Position numbers and translations under genes: made by a program
Part shown: in pieces, positions 7,515 to 16,444 of the stretch
How the letters are laid out: the number at the start of each line of letters is the position of its first letter
Position numbering within the stretch: position 1 is the first letter of the stretch
Source of the DNA: an uncultured Granulicella sp.
Lineage (GTDB): Bacteria; Acidobacteriota; Terriglobia; Terriglobales; Acidobacteriaceae
DNA length: 36,834 bases
Assembly (NCBI GenBank): GCA_937873145.1
Contig: CALMVK010000034.1
Span: forward strand, 1-36,834
Reading direction: 5' to 3'
The notes under the pieces: model-generated
The model's database searches: none
What the model saw: the letters and a program-made list of their open reading frames with translations, nothing else
Told to the model about the DNA's origin: nothing

Positions 7515-7895
7515 GTCTGATAGATCCTCTGTTTACTCAGATGTAACATTGGCAGAAAAGTCGCGGTGCGGCTCGCCGCTGGACATCCCCCTTTTACAGT
7601 CCGGCATCCCCGTTCGGTACAGCAGGTGACACAGAGGTCGCAGCCCTCCCCGCCAAAGTGCTACAGCGTTTCCCGTCTGTCGTTGCTACTTTGGAAATGC
7701 GCGAGATACCGGGTCCGTCGAACTCTAACCCAAATCAACTGCGTGTTTTAAGAAAGTTGGGCCTTTGCTGCAACTGCCTGTCAGGAGCACGCCGCAACCA
7801 CGGCGGACTCCCACAGGGTTGATGTCCTTCTTGTTCTGTGATCGATCGACTCCACAACGGCCGCGAGTATGCCAGTACTCGCGGCTCATGTCCGT
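7515..7895. other. Intergenic region without a recognisable gene
   Basis: About 380 bp between two minus-strand genes. It should contain the promoter of the FecR-domain gene, but I found no clear -10/-35 pair. The only structure I can support is the hairpin at 7861-7884. Short ORFs here show no family-like sequence. Confidence 0.5.
7861..7884 (-). terminator. Perfect hairpin downstream of the isomerase-like gene
   Basis: CCGCGAGTA, loop TGCCAG, TACTCGCGG: a perfect nine-base stem 12 bases beyond the stop of the minus-strand TIM-barrel gene. There is no T-run after it on the minus strand, so it may be a weak or protein-assisted terminator, or a 3' stabilising hairpin. Confidence 0.5.
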
Positions 7896-8771
7896 TCAGG
7901 CCTTTACGCCCATCCCTGCCAGGACACCGCGCATGTATGCGAAGCTCTCAATGACGCCAGGCATCGGATCGTTCTCCTGGATCTCGTACTCAAGGTCGAC
8001 AGAGCCTTTGTACTGCATGTCGATCAGTTGCTGAAAGATCCCCTTTACCGGCATCAAGCCTTGCCCAACAGCGACCTGGCTATCTTTTGCGGTTGCACTG
8101 GTCAGGTCTTTCATGTGCATATCAAACAGCCGCGGTCCAGTCGCCTTGATTGCCTGGACGACATCGTCGCCGGCGCGCATGCTGTGACCTACATCGATGC
8201 AGCAGCCGATACGCGGATCCATGTTCTTGACCACCTTCAGTACGTCGTAGGGCGAATGCCAGATCTTGTCTTCCGGGCCGTGATTATGGATCGCCAGCCG
8301 GATGTCGTACTCCTTTACAAATCTCTCAATCCGGGGCAACACCTCCGGCGCTGGATCTCCGGCCACAATTACGTTTACACCGGCGCGCTTCGCGTACTCA
8401 AACCTCGCGCGGATGTCTGCGTCTTCGTCCTTGGGAAAGTAGATCGTTCCCACCGCCGTCACGCGAATGCCGGCTGCCTTGTACGCATCGACCGCCGCCT
8501 GTTCCGCCTCCGGGGAGGTCGAGGGCAGATGGTCCTGGATGTCCTTGCAGTTGATGTTCGTCAGCCGCAGCTGCTTCATGTCTGTAATCACCTGCGCGCG
8601 ATTAAAGTTGCGCAGGGTGTAGCTTGCGAGTCCCAATCGCACGGGGCCAGGCCCGAGGTCGCCCGTCTGTGCTGCTTGCATCCGCTCCGTGTACACTTCC
8701 GGAACCCATCCAGCCACTGCCACCCACGCAGCGCTACGAAGAAACGTTCGCCGACTTCTGAAAAGATCCAT
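7896..8771 (-). CDS. Tat-exported sugar phosphate isomerase/epimerase-like TIM-barrel protein
   Basis: A 291-residue protein of the xylose-isomerase-like TIM-barrel family (AP_endonuc_2 fold). The N-terminus SRRTFLRSAAWVAVAG is a twin-arginine signal, so the folded protein is likely exported to the periplasm. The barrel carries the expected metal-site pattern: a His in LAIHNHGPED, Asp/His in CCIDVGHSMRAG, His in DMHMKDL, and a late Glu in VDLEYEI. Family members isomerise or epimerise sugars or inositols, or remain uncharacterised; the substrate cannot be told here. It is divergent from the peroxiredoxin-like gene with about 65 bp between them. Confidence 0.85.
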   Translation of the reverse strand: MDLFRSRRTFLRSAAWVAVAGWVPEVYTERMQAAQTGDLGPGPVRLGLASYTLRNFNRAQVITDMKQLRLTNINCKDIQDHLPSTSPEAEQAAVDAYKAAGIRVTAVGTIYFPKDEDADIRARFEYAKRAGVNVIVAGDPAPEVLPRIERFVKEYDIRLAIHNHGPEDKIWHSPYDVLKVVKNMDPRIGCCIDVGHSMRAGDDVVQAIKATGPRLFDMHMKDLTSATAKDSQVAVGQGLMPVKGIFQQLIDMQYKGSVDLEYEIQENDPMPGVIESFAYMRGVLAGMGVKA

Positions 8772-8836
8772 CGCGAAAGAGCTTATCAGCGCCTACTCCT
8801 TTGCGTCTCACGCGCTTCTGAGAAAATAAGAATGTT

Positions 8837-9508
8837 ATGCCTTCGTATCTGCTGCAGGATCAGCTCGACGCCATCACCGCACGCACCCGGGCACTGGTGC
8901 AACCGGAGCGCCTCGCCCTCTCCGAGACCGCCACCGCCGAGCTCTTCGCCTCCGGCATTGAAGGACGCGTGCTTCCGGTCGGCGCCTCCGCTCCGTCGTT
9001 CGCGCTCGACGATGCCTCGACCGGCAGACCCGTCTCTTCCGCCGACCTGCTTGCCCTCGGTCCGCTGGTCGTCAAGTTTTTCCGCGGCCGCTGGGATCCT
9101 TATTGCGTTACCGAGCTCGAACGCTGGCGCGACCTGCATCCCAGACTTCGCCAGAAACATGTTCTGTTTGTCGCCATCTCTCCGCAGACGCGCCGCCAAA
9201 ACGACTTTGCCGTTCAGCAGCACGGCCTTCCCTTTCCTGTGCTCTCCGATCCTGGCAGCGTACTCGCGGCCGGCTTCGGTTTGGCCCATACGATTCCTCC
9301 GCGCGACCGCCGCTACTACCAGTCCATCCTCGTCAACATTCCATTCGCCAACTCCGGCCTTAGCTACGACACCGCGCCCGACTCCGCCTGGCGTCTGCCC
9401 CTGCCCGGCCTCTTCCTCCTCCAGCCCGACCGCACCCTGGCCTTCTCAAAAGCCTTCGCCGACTCCCGCGTCAGGCCTGAACCCGAGGATTTGTTAGCCC
9501 TGCTCTAA
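8837..9508 (+). CDS. Peroxiredoxin-like AhpC/TSA-family protein with an altered CxxC
   Basis: A 223-residue cytosolic thioredoxin-fold protein. Residues 45-215 follow the peroxiredoxin-like pattern: LPVGASAPSFALDD, a central strand LVVKFFRGRW, then LFVAISPQ and FPVLSDPGSVLAAGFGL. In relatives I remember the active-site loop is RGxWCPYC; here it is RGRWDPYC, with Asp at residue 87 in place of the first cysteine and only Cys90 left. Peroxidase activity by the usual route is therefore doubtful, unless this subgroup uses the second cysteine. The gene is followed 36 bp later by an ArsR-type regulator, probably in the same transcript. The ribosome binding site before ATG 8837 is weak. Confidence 0.8.
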   Translation: MPSYLLQDQLDAITARTRALVQPERLALSETATAELFASGIEGRVLPVGASAPSFALDDASTGRPVSSADLLALGPLVVKFFRGRWDPYCVTELERWRDLHPRLRQKHVLFVAISPQTRRQNDFAVQQHGLPFPVLSDPGSVLAAGFGLAHTIPPRDRRYYQSILVNIPFANSGLSYDTAPDSAWRLPLPGLFLLQPDRTLAFSKAFADSRVRPEPEDLLALL

Positions 9509-9544
9509 TCTTCGTCGCATCTCTCTGCCTCGCGTCTGACAACT

Positions 9545-9841
9545 ATGGCCAGCAAACCTGCTCCTCCGCAGCTCGACGACGAACGTTTCCATTCGATCAC
9601 GCGTGTGCTCGCCGATCCACGCCGCTTCGCCATCCTCCAGCAGATCGCCTCCTGCGACGGCATCGTGGCGTGTAGCGCGCTTACCGTTCAGTCCGAGATC
9701 AGCCCGGCCACCATCTCCCACCATCTCAAGGAGCTCACTGAAGCCGGTCTCATCGAAGCGAAACGCGACGGCCGCTCCATGCACCTTTCCTTTCGCCGCG
9801 ACCTTTGGCACGTTTACTGCCAGCGGCTCGCCGCACTGTAA
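9545..9841 (+). CDS. ArsR-family winged helix-turn-helix regulator
   Basis: A 98-residue DNA-binding repressor of the ArsR/SmtB type. LADPRRFAILQQIAS opens the domain, and the recognition helix region SEISPATISHHLKELTEAG is followed by the wing LIEAKRDGRSMHLSF. It lacks the CVC metal-site box of arsenic or cadmium sensors; only two cysteines (SCDGIVACS) occur in the second helix region. The inducer is unknown. It lies directly after the peroxiredoxin-like gene and 88 bp before the SDR gene, so either could be its target. A small inverted repeat (9899-9914) before the SDR gene is a possible operator. No ribosome binding site is visible before the ATG. Confidence 0.88.
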   Translation: MASKPAPPQLDDERFHSITRVLADPRRFAILQQIASCDGIVACSALTVQSEISPATISHHLKELTEAGLIEAKRDGRSMHLSFRRDLWHVYCQRLAAL

Positions 9842-9898
9842 GAAGAACCCTTGAATCGTTCTGGAATCTTCGCCATCTTTTAGATGAACGTCGAACTA

Positions 9899-9914
9899 TT
9901 CGATACATCTCGAA
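9899..9914. promoter_or_regulatory. Candidate operator before the SDR gene
   Basis: TTCGA TACATC TCGAA is an exact inverted repeat ending 15 bases before the SDR start codon, and a further related half-site, TCGAA, sits at 9891. An ArsR-type regulator is encoded immediately upstream. Binding is inferred only from symmetry and position. Confidence 0.3.
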
Positions 9915-9929
9915 CAAAAGGCAACGAAC

Positions 9930-10673
9930 ATGGGGAAACTTACAGGTAAGGTCGCAGTCGTCACCGGAGCTTCAAAGGGCATCGGCGCGGCCATCGCAAA
10001 GGAACTCGGCGCGCAGGGCGCATCGGTCGTCGTCCACTACGCCTCCAGCAAGGAAGGCGCGGACAGGGTTGTCGCCGCAATCGTTGAGGGAGGCGGCACG
10101 GCGGTCGCCATCGGCGGCAGTGTTGCAAAGAGCGCCGAAATCAATACCCTCTTCGCCGAGGTCAAGAAGACCTACGGAAAGCTCGACATCCTGGTCAACA
10201 ACGCCGGCGTGTATCCTTTTACCCCGATCGACCAGGTCACCGAAGAGGTGATTCAACAGGTGTTTTCGATCAACGTAACCGGCCTGCTGCTCGCCATCAA
10301 GGCCTCCCTCCCGCTCTTTCCCTCGACCGGAGGAAGCATCATCAACATCGGCTCGATCGCTTCCGTGCTGGCCAGTCCCTCGATGTCGGTGTATAACGGC
10401 ACCAAAGGCGCGGTCGACTCAATCACGCGTACCTTGGCAAAAGAACTCGGTTCCAGAGATATCCGGGTAAATTCCATCAACCCGGGCCCCATCGTCACCG
10501 AAGGGTCGGCTTCGCTTGTCGAAGGGGATTTTGCCAAGGCACTGATCGCGCAGACACCGCTCGCGAGAATCGGCAAGCCAGAAGATGTTGCCCCTATCGT
10601 GACCATGCTGGCCTCGGACGACGCACAGTGGATTACCGGCGACCTGATCCAGGTGAGCGGCGGCCTCCGTTAA
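9930..10673 (+). CDS. SDR-family NAD(P)-dependent oxidoreductase (FabG-like)
   Basis: A 247-residue classical short-chain dehydrogenase/reductase. Visible motifs are the cofactor loop TGASKGIG (about residue 13), NNAG (about 90), the catalytic Ser in IGSIASV (about 139), and Tyr-x-x-x-Lys in YNGTKG (about 152-156). The C-terminus ends VSGGLR, as in 3-oxoacyl-ACP reductase-like enzymes. Substrate is not predictable; this clade often covers broad-range alcohol or ketone reductases as well as FabG. AAAGG eight bases before ATG 9930 supports the start. It follows the ArsR-like gene and is followed by a REP-like palindrome and a terminator. Confidence 0.92.
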   Translation: MGKLTGKVAVVTGASKGIGAAIAKELGAQGASVVVHYASSKEGADRVVAAIVEGGGTAVAIGGSVAKSAEINTLFAEVKKTYGKLDILVNNAGVYPFTPIDQVTEEVIQQVFSINVTGLLLAIKASLPLFPSTGGSIINIGSIASVLASPSMSVYNGTKGAVDSITRTLAKELGSRDIRVNSINPGPIVTEGSASLVEGDFAKALIAQTPLARIGKPEDVAPIVTMLASDDAQWITGDLIQVSGGLR

Positions 10674-10687
10674 CAAGGTTTTCTTGC

Positions 10688-10793
10688 CTAGGGAGACTCT
10701 GATTAAGTTCTGTGGCGGCAGTGCAAAACGCAGATTCCCTGCGGGAATGACAACAAAGAAACGTTGAGACGGACTAAATCAGAGGATCCCTAG
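10688..10793. repeat. REP/MITE-like palindromic element
   Basis: CTAGGGAGACTCTGATT at the left and AATCAGAGGATCCCTAG at the right are imperfect inverted repeats (two mismatches over 17 bases) that bound 106 bp. Inside is a smaller hairpin, ATTCCCTGCGGGAAT. It encodes no protein. Terminal inverted repeats with an internal palindrome between two convergent genes fit a small non-autonomous element or REP-type repeat. A RAYT remnant lies at the left window edge, but I saw no second copy here, so mobility is not shown. Confidence 0.55.
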
Positions 10794-10837
10794 ACTGTTT
10801 CTTGGACTGATCTGTTATGGGAAACCCACCGTACAAC

Positions 10838-10866
10838 GGCCCGCACTTCTGCTGAGAGTGCGGGCC
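10838..10866. terminator. Hairpin between convergent SDR and pgi genes
   Basis: GGCCCGCACT, a nine-base loop, AGTGCGGGCC: a perfect ten-base GC-rich stem 12 bp beyond the pgi stop. There is no proper T-run on either strand, so strong pausing is likely but intrinsic termination is uncertain. Confidence 0.6.
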
Positions 10867-10877
10867 ATCGCGGCAGC

Positions 10878-12509
10878 TTACTTGTTTTTGCGGTAGCGCT
10901 CGATCAACGCATTGGTCGAGGTATCATGGGTCAAGGCAGCATCGCCCTCCAGTTCACCGAGAATGCGCGTCGCCAGCACCTTGCCCAACTCCACGCCCCA
11001 CTGGTCGAAGGAGTCGATGTTCCAGATCGCGCCCTGGGTGAACACGCTGTGCTCATAGAGCGCGACCAGCGTACCCAGCAGCTTCGGCGTCAGCTCCTCG
11101 GCCAGGATCACGTTTGAGGGCCGGTTGCCTTCAAACACCCGATGCGGCACCAGCCAATCCGCTGTGCCCTCCGCCTTCACCTGCTCGGCTGTCTTACCGA
11201 AGGCCAGTGCCTCCGCCTGCGCGAAGACGTTGGCCATCAACATGTCGTGATGACGACCGAGCGGGTTCAACGACTTGAAGAATCCGATAAAGTCGCAGGG
11301 AATCAGACGCGTGCCCTGGTGGATCAACTGGTAGAACGAGTGCTGCCCGTTGGTTCCCGGCTCGCCCCAGTAGATTGGGCCCGTCTCGGTTGAGACATGC
11401 GCTCCCTCGAGCGTTACATGCTTGCCGTTCGACTCCATCGTCAACTGCTGCAGGTACGCCGGAAAGCGCTTGAGGTACTGCTCATAGGGCAGAATCGCCA
11501 TCGTCTGCGCATCGAAGAAGTCCGTGTACCAGACCGTCAAAAGACCCAGCAGCACGGGTAAATTCTGAGCAAACGGCGTCGTTCGGAAGTGCACATCCAT
11601 GGCATGAAATCCGGCGAGCATCTCGCGGAATTGATCCGGCCCAATCGCCAGCATGGTCGACAAGCCGATTGCCGAATCCATCGAGTAGCGTCCGCCTACC
11701 CAATCCCAGAAGCCGAACATGTTCTCCGTGTCGATGCCGAACTTCGCGACCTCCTTGGCATTGGTCGAGATCGCCACAAAGTGCTTGGCGATCGCTGCGT
11801 CGTCCTTCAGGGTCGCCAGCGCCCACTCTCGCGCCGAGTGCGCGTTGGTCATCGTCTCCTGCGTGGTAAAGGTCTTCGACGCGACCAGGAAGAGCGTCTC
11901 GTCCGCGTTCAGGTCCCGCACCGCTTCAACGAAGTCCGTGCCATCCACATTCGACACAAACCGGAACGTCTTCTCGCGATCCGAGTAGTGCCGGAGCGCC
12001 TCATACGCCATCACCGGCCCCAGATCCGAGCCGCCGATGCCGATGTTCACCACGTTCTTGATGCGCTTGCCGGTGAACCCCTTCCACTCGCCCGAGCGCA
12101 CCTTGTCGGCGAAGCCGGACATCTTGTCGAGGACCTGGTGCACCTCCGGCACCACGTCCTGCCCGTCGACCACGATCGACTCACCCCTGGGCGCGCGCAG
12201 AGCCACATGCAGCACCGCGCGTCCCTCGGTGACATTGATCTTGTCGCCGCGAAACATCGCCTCGATCTTGTCTTTGAGCCCGCACTCCTCGGCCAATTGC
12301 ATCAGTAGCTTGAGTGTCGTATCGTCCACGCGGTTCTTCGAGTAATCCAGGAACAGCCCCGCCGCCTCCGCGGTATAGCGCGTTCCGCGCGCCGGATCGG
12401 CCGCAAACAGCTCCTTGAGTTGCTTACCCTCAAGTTCCTCGTGGTGCGCCGTGAGCGCCTTCCATGCCTCGCGATCGAAAAGTGCCGTTCCCTGCGATTC
12501 CGTAACCAT
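10878..12509 (-). CDS. pgi: Glucose-6-phosphate isomerase
   Basis: Converts glucose-6-phosphate and fructose-6-phosphate in the cytosol, linking glycolysis to sugar-nucleotide synthesis. The 543-residue length is normal. Visible motifs are [19 protein letters not shown] (about 155), the phosphate-binding [13 protein letters not shown] (about 212), [15 protein letters not shown] (signature 1, about 268), and [13 protein letters not shown] (signature 2, about 500). The start is ATG 12509, with AGGAGG 12 bases upstream; spacing is long, and the 17-residue extension of the ORF track lies over this site and is unlikely. The gene is monocistronic, and its 5' end faces an IclR-type regulator gene 425 bp away. 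A mannose-6-phosphate isomerase gene 7 kb downstream uses its product. Confidence 0.96.
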   Translation of the reverse strand: MVTESQGTALFDREAWKALTAHHEELEGKQLKELFAADPARGTRYTAEAAGLFLDYSKNRVDDTTLKLLMQLAEECGLKDKIEAMFRGDKINVTEGRAVLHVALRAPRGESIVVDGQDVVPEVHQVLDKMSGFADKVRSGEWKGFTGKRIKNVVNIGIGGSDLGPVMAYEALRHYSDREKTFRFVSNVDGTDFVEAVRDLNADETLFLVASKTFTTQETMTNAHSAREWALATLKDDAAIAKHFVAISTNAKEVAKFGIDTENMFGFWDWVGGRYSMDSAIGLSTMLAIGPDQFREMLAGFHAMDVHFRTTPFAQNLPVLLGLLTVWYTDFFDAQTMAILPYEQYLKRFPAYLQQLTMESNGKHVTLEGAHVSTETGPIYWGEPGTNGQHSFYQLIHQGTRLIPCDFIGFFKSLNPLGRHHDMLMANVFAQAEALAFGKTAEQVKAEGTADWLVPHRVFEGNRPSNVILAEELTPKLLGTLVALYEHSVFTQGAIWNIDSFDQWGVELGKVLATRILGELEGDAALTHDTSTNALIERYRKNK

Positions 12510-12934
12510 ACGCTTCGCTGCCCTCCTGCCAAGGATAATCGACTCTGCACGGGATCGCATCCGTAGCCGCAGGACCTTGCCGCGGAGCCAACCAACAGGT
12601 CGTCCAGCTAACCCGGAGGGATGGGCAGGACACTCGCGGAGTTGGTGTCAGCTATCGGTGGGCTTGCTCGTTCTTCTGCTCGGATTGATGGAACTCGATC
12701 CTCGCTCTTTCCACCAGCGTTCTCTCCGGGGATCGCGGCTAGCCAGTTGTCTCCGCTCTACGCGAGTTGAAGATCTGTATTTCTACTCAGGCCCTTCAGG
12801 ATAGCCGGCGTTTCTTGCGATGGCGTGGAAGCGCACCTTGCGGTGCGGATGCATGTGCGTTTACCGTTATCTTAGTCCGTCTATCGCACAGGATCACCTC
12901 CGATCCCTGCGCTGGCGGCGAGAAGGAAGCACGT
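12510..12934. promoter_or_regulatory. Divergent intergenic region between pgi and the IclR-type gene
   Basis: About 425 bp that must carry the promoters of both divergent genes. I see the pgi ribosome binding site (AGGAGG near 12524) and that of the regulator (AAGGA at 12923), but no convincing promoter hexamers, hairpin or family-like ORF. Confidence 0.4.
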
Positions 12935-13783
12935 ATGTCCGCCTCAACGCCTGCTGACCCATCCCTTTCCACGACTGCTCCCACCACCCGTATTTCCCCT
13001 GCTTCCACCCTCGATCAGTACCAGGGCGATCCTAACTTCATGACCTCGCTCGCTCGCGGGCTGATCGTAATCCAGGCGTTTACCCAGCAGCATCCGCAGA
13101 TGACCATCTCCCAACTCTCGGTCAAAACGGGTCTCTCCCGCGCCGCCGTGCGCCGTTGCCTGTACACTCTGACGAAACTTGGCTTTGCCGGTCTGGAAGA
13201 CGGCCAGCGCTACGCTCTTCGCCCGCGTATGCTCTCACTTTCGCACACGTACACCACCTCCTCGACGCTCTCGACGGCCGCACAACCGATTCTGGAGCGC
13301 ATGTCGCAAACCTTCCGTGAGTCCTTTTCCGTCGCCACGCTCGACGGCCACGAGATTGTCTACATCGCGCGTACCCAGGTCCCTTCCCGCGTCATGGCGG
13401 TCGATCTTCACATCGGTTCGCGTCTGCCTGCCTATTGCACGTCCATGGGCCGCGTTCTGCTGGCCTATCTGCCTCCCGAGCAACTGGAGGCCTACCTGGG
13501 TAAAGCCGAGCTTACTCCTCACACCACCCGTACGATCACCTCCGCCGACAAGCTTCGTGCCGCGCTGCGTACCGTTCGCCGTTTGGGATACGCCATCGTC
13601 GACCAGGAACTGGAAGTCGGACTGCGTTCGCTCGCCGTACCCGTCTACGCTCCGTCTGGACGGGTCATCGCTACCATTAACCTGTCTGGAAACGCCCCCC
13701 GCATGCCGGTCTTCGACATGCAAACTCACTTTCTGACGCCTCTGCGAAATGCAGCCAACGAACTCAGCGCCTTTCTCCGGTAG
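12935..13783 (+). CDS. IclR-family transcriptional regulator, PcaR/PobR-like
   Basis: A 282-residue regulator with an N-terminal winged helix (FMTSLARGLIVIQAF, then MTISQLSVKTGLSRAAVRRC, about 40-85) and a C-terminal IclR effector domain (from about 110, including MGRVLLAYLP and AVPVYAPSGRVIATINLSG). The linker phrase YALRPRMLSLSHTY is typical of the PcaR/PobR/PcaU subgroup that controls aromatic acid breakdown; no such pathway genes are nearby, so the target is unknown. AAGGA seven bases before ATG 12935 sets the start; the longer ORF-track version has a non-coding-like leader. It could regulate itself, pgi, or genes elsewhere. Confidence 0.9.
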   Translation: MSASTPADPSLSTTAPTTRISPASTLDQYQGDPNFMTSLARGLIVIQAFTQQHPQMTISQLSVKTGLSRAAVRRCLYTLTKLGFAGLEDGQRYALRPRMLSLSHTYTTSSTLSTAAQPILERMSQTFRESFSVATLDGHEIVYIARTQVPSRVMAVDLHIGSRLPAYCTSMGRVLLAYLPPEQLEAYLGKAELTPHTTRTITSADKLRAALRTVRRLGYAIVDQELEVGLRSLAVPVYAPSGRVIATINLSGNAPRMPVFDMQTHFLTPLRNAANELSAFLR

Positions 13784-13914
13784 TCTCTGCCTTGGTTCCC
13801 CACGTCCACCTTCCCGGCTTCTGCCGTACTCTTATCCTGAGACGTTCTTGGAGGCAGGTAAACGCAACCGGCCTCTCCACCGTCGTATGATTGCGCGCAT
13901 TGAGGGAAATACAT

Positions 13915-15135
13915 TTGGCGTCCGTCTGCCGATATAACGAATTCGACTCCGAGAGCAAATACGCTTACCCCATCCGCAGCGCCGGACCAAGGCTCGATCT
14001 GGCGATTGTTCTTCCTACCTATAAGGAACGGGAGAATATCCCTCTTGTTCTCAATAAGTTGGACGATGCTCTCCAAGGGCTTGCCTGGGAAGCTATTTTT
14101 GTCGACGATGACTCCCCAGACGGCACCGCGGAGATCGTCAGCGCGCATGCCCGACTCGATAGCCGGGTACGCCTGATCCATCGCATCGGCCGTCGCGGGC
14201 TCTCCTCGGCCTGTATCGAAGGCATGCTTGCCACCTCCGCGCCGGTCGTCGCTGTGATGGACGCCGATCTTCAGCACGACGAGACGATTCTCCCTGTGAT
14301 GCTGCGGCGCCTGCAACTTGAGTCGCTGGATCTGGTTGTCGGCACCCGCAATGCTGAGGGAGGCAGCATGGGCGAGTTTGGCCGCGCACGCCGCTTCCTC
14401 AGCCGCAGCGGACAGAAGATCAGCCACTCCGTCTGCCGGTCCAAAGTTACCGACCCGATGAGCGGCTTTTTCCTGCTGCGCCAATCCTTTCTGCAGGAGG
14501 TGGTCCGCGAGATGCAGGGGCAAGGCTTCAAAATTCTAGTCGATCTCCTCGCCTCGAGTCCGCGTCCCGTCCGCCTCGCCGAGGTCGGTTATACCTTTCG
14601 CTCCCGCCGCTTCGGAGAGAGCAAACTGGACGTCGTTGTGGGTCTCGAGTACGTTTTTCTCATCCTAAATAGTTTGCTCGGCGGCATTATTCCTGTTCAA
14701 CTGGCGCTCTACCTGTTGATCGGCGCTCTCGGCCTTGCCATCCACCTCGTCACGCTTCTGACTCTCGTTCAGGCGGTACATCTGCATTTCGTCGCCGCGC
14801 AACTGATTGCCACCTTCGTGGCGATGGTCGAGAACTTCTCGCTTAACAATCGAATTACCTTCCGCGATCGCCGCTTTGCAGGCACGCAGATCTTCTCAGG
14901 AGGCGCACGATTTGTGCTCGCCTGCGGCTTTGGCGCCTGGGCCAATGTCGTCTTCGCGCACAGCCTGTGGCAGTCAGGCACCGAGTGGTATCTTGCGGGT
15001 CTCGCTGGAATCGTTCTAGGCTCAGTCTGGAATCTCTCGATTAGCAGCCTCTTCACCTGGGGCTTGCGGACGCGCACCCGGCGCGATGAGACGACACAGA
15101 CGGCTTTCGCGGATGAGGTTAAGGTCTCGCGTTGA
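13915..15135 (+). CDS. GT2 polyprenyl-phosphate glycosyltransferase fused to a GtrA-like membrane domain
   Basis: Predicted to transfer a sugar, often mannose or glucose, from a nucleotide sugar to a polyprenyl phosphate on the cytoplasmic face. The GT2 domain (about 28-250) is dolichol-phosphate-mannose-synthase-like: LAIVLPTYKERENIP, FVDDDSPDGT, VMDADLQHDE and TDPMSGFFLLR. It is followed by about four membrane segments of a GtrA-like domain (about 260-385, including ENFSLNNRITFRDRRF), which is thought to help the lipid-linked sugar cross the membrane. I prefer TTG 13915, with GAGGG eight bases before it, over TTG 13891. Its stop overlaps the start of the next gene (TTGA), so the two are translationally coupled. 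Confidence 0.88.
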   Translation: MASVCRYNEFDSESKYAYPIRSAGPRLDLAIVLPTYKERENIPLVLNKLDDALQGLAWEAIFVDDDSPDGTAEIVSAHARLDSRVRLIHRIGRRGLSSACIEGMLATSAPVVAVMDADLQHDETILPVMLRRLQLESLDLVVGTRNAEGGSMGEFGRARRFLSRSGQKISHSVCRSKVTDPMSGFFLLRQSFLQEVVREMQGQGFKILVDLLASSPRPVRLAEVGYTFRSRRFGESKLDVVVGLEYVFLILNSLLGGIIPVQLALYLLIGALGLAIHLVTLLTLVQAVHLHFVAAQLIATFVAMVENFSLNNRITFRDRRFAGTQIFSGGARFVLACGFGAWANVVFAHSLWQSGTEWYLAGLAGIVLGSVWNLSISSLFTWGLRTRTRRDETTQTAFADEVKVSR

Positions 15136-16400
15136 ACGACGAACGTCAACCAAACTCTTCCCGCATCGTCATCCTCCTTTGGGCTCTCGCTGCGATCACG
15201 ATCCTGCTGTGGGCAAGGCTTGGAGGCGTTGGTTGGGATGTTGCGATTTATCGCGCTGGCATGTTCTCGCTCCGCGCAGGACATGACCCTTACGCCGACG
15301 CCATCTCCATTCAGCGGCTATTCCACCAGCAACTCCAAGCAAATCCAAATTTGCTGGTCAACCAGGATCCTCCTTTCAGCTACGTCTACTCCCCTATTAC
15401 CCTTCCCCTACTACGCCTGATCGGTACGGTTCCTGTCTGGCTGAGCGGAACCCTCTACTACCTGCTTTACACCGCCGCTGCCCTGGCTCAGGTGTGGGTC
15501 ACCTTCCGTGCCGTCGAGCGCAGCGAGCGACCTTACTTTCGCTATTTGGCCCCTGTTGCCATCTTTTTTCCCGGCTTTTTAGCAGATGCCACCCTCATGA
15601 GCGGCAACATCGCCTATCTGCTGTACGCTGCCGTTCTCCTGACAGCCGTCTGGGGTTGGCAACGGGGAACCTGGCTATGGTTCTACCTTGCTGTCGTAGC
15701 CGCGAGCTGCGTAAAAATTCCCTTGCTCAGTCTGGTCTGCATCCCCCTTCTCTCAGCCCGGCGCCAGTGGCTTCCAGTTACCGTCACCGCAGCCACTGGA
15801 GTATTGCTTTTCGCCATTCAACCTTCCATCTGGCCCACCCTCTTCCGTCATTACCTTGAAGCTGTGGATCTGCAGTTCCGCTTCAATCGCGACTTCGGCT
15901 GCAGCCCTGCCGGTCTCTTTGGCGATGTCCTCTATGGCCGAGGCATTTCCTATTCGTTGGCTAGCATGATCTTCTTCCTTTGCTACGCTATCCCGTTGTT
16001 CGGCCTGCTCTTTTATCTGTCACGGCTGTATCTTCGTGGCAATTTCTCGCTTGCTCAGTGGATCCCGGTGATGCTTGTCGGGGTCATCCTTTTGAATCCA
16101 CGCATTATGGAGTACGACACGGCGCCATTGGCTTTGCCTCTGGCCCTGATTGCGTGGCGTTTTCTCTCGCGCTGGAGCAAACCTACACGCACCATCGTCT
16201 CTCTGTGTGTCCTATTTTTCACCGTCAACGCAGTCGGTGCGCTCGGCTGGAAGATGCGCAAGCTTACGGACGGACCGCTGCTTGTGCTCTTTTTTGCAGC
16301 CGGCACCTGGCACCTCCTGCAGTTTGCCCGTGAGCGCAAACTCCAGGAATCTCTGGCCGGGCAGGTGGAGACGCAGTCCACGGCGATGCTCCTCAACTAG
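15132..16400 (+). CDS. GT87-like (DUF2029) membrane glycosyltransferase
   Basis: A 422-residue protein with about ten or more hydrophobic segments. The first periplasmic loop after segment 1 has WDVAIYRAGMFSLRAGHDPY, followed by DPPFSYVYSPI, which fits the GT87/DUF2029 group of GT-C enzymes that use polyprenyl-phosphate mannose; the Asp in WDVAIY is the expected catalytic or metal-site acid. The start is a TTG overlapping the previous stop, consistent with supply of a lipid-linked sugar by the preceding GT2-GtrA protein. The acceptor is unknown, probably an envelope glycan or lipoglycan. The family call is by motif memory and topology. Confidence 0.75.
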   Translation: MNDERQPNSSRIVILLWALAAITILLWARLGGVGWDVAIYRAGMFSLRAGHDPYADAISIQRLFHQQLQANPNLLVNQDPPFSYVYSPITLPLLRLIGTVPVWLSGTLYYLLYTAAALAQVWVTFRAVERSERPYFRYLAPVAIFFPGFLADATLMSGNIAYLLYAAVLLTAVWGWQRGTWLWFYLAVVAASCVKIPLLSLVCIPLLSARRQWLPVTVTAATGVLLFAIQPSIWPTLFRHYLEAVDLQFRFNRDFGCSPAGLFGDVLYGRGISYSLASMIFFLCYAIPLFGLLFYLSRLYLRGNFSLAQWIPVMLVGVILLNPRIMEYDTAPLALPLALIAWRFLSRWSKPTRTIVSLCVLFFTVNAVGALGWKMRKLTDGPLLVLFFAAGTWHLLQFARERKLQESLAGQVETQSTAMLLN

Positions 16401-16444
16401 GCAGCCTCTCGACAAAGACCCTGGTCTAAAATCTTCTTGCTTGA

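Noticed and set aside
7869-9497. 542-aa plus-strand ORF
   Set aside because: It runs antisense to the TIM-barrel gene and out of frame through the peroxiredoxin-like gene. Both real genes have clear motifs, and this frame has none.
11589-12308. 239-aa plus-strand ORF inside pgi
   Set aside because: Arg/His/Leu-rich antisense of pgi, no motif.
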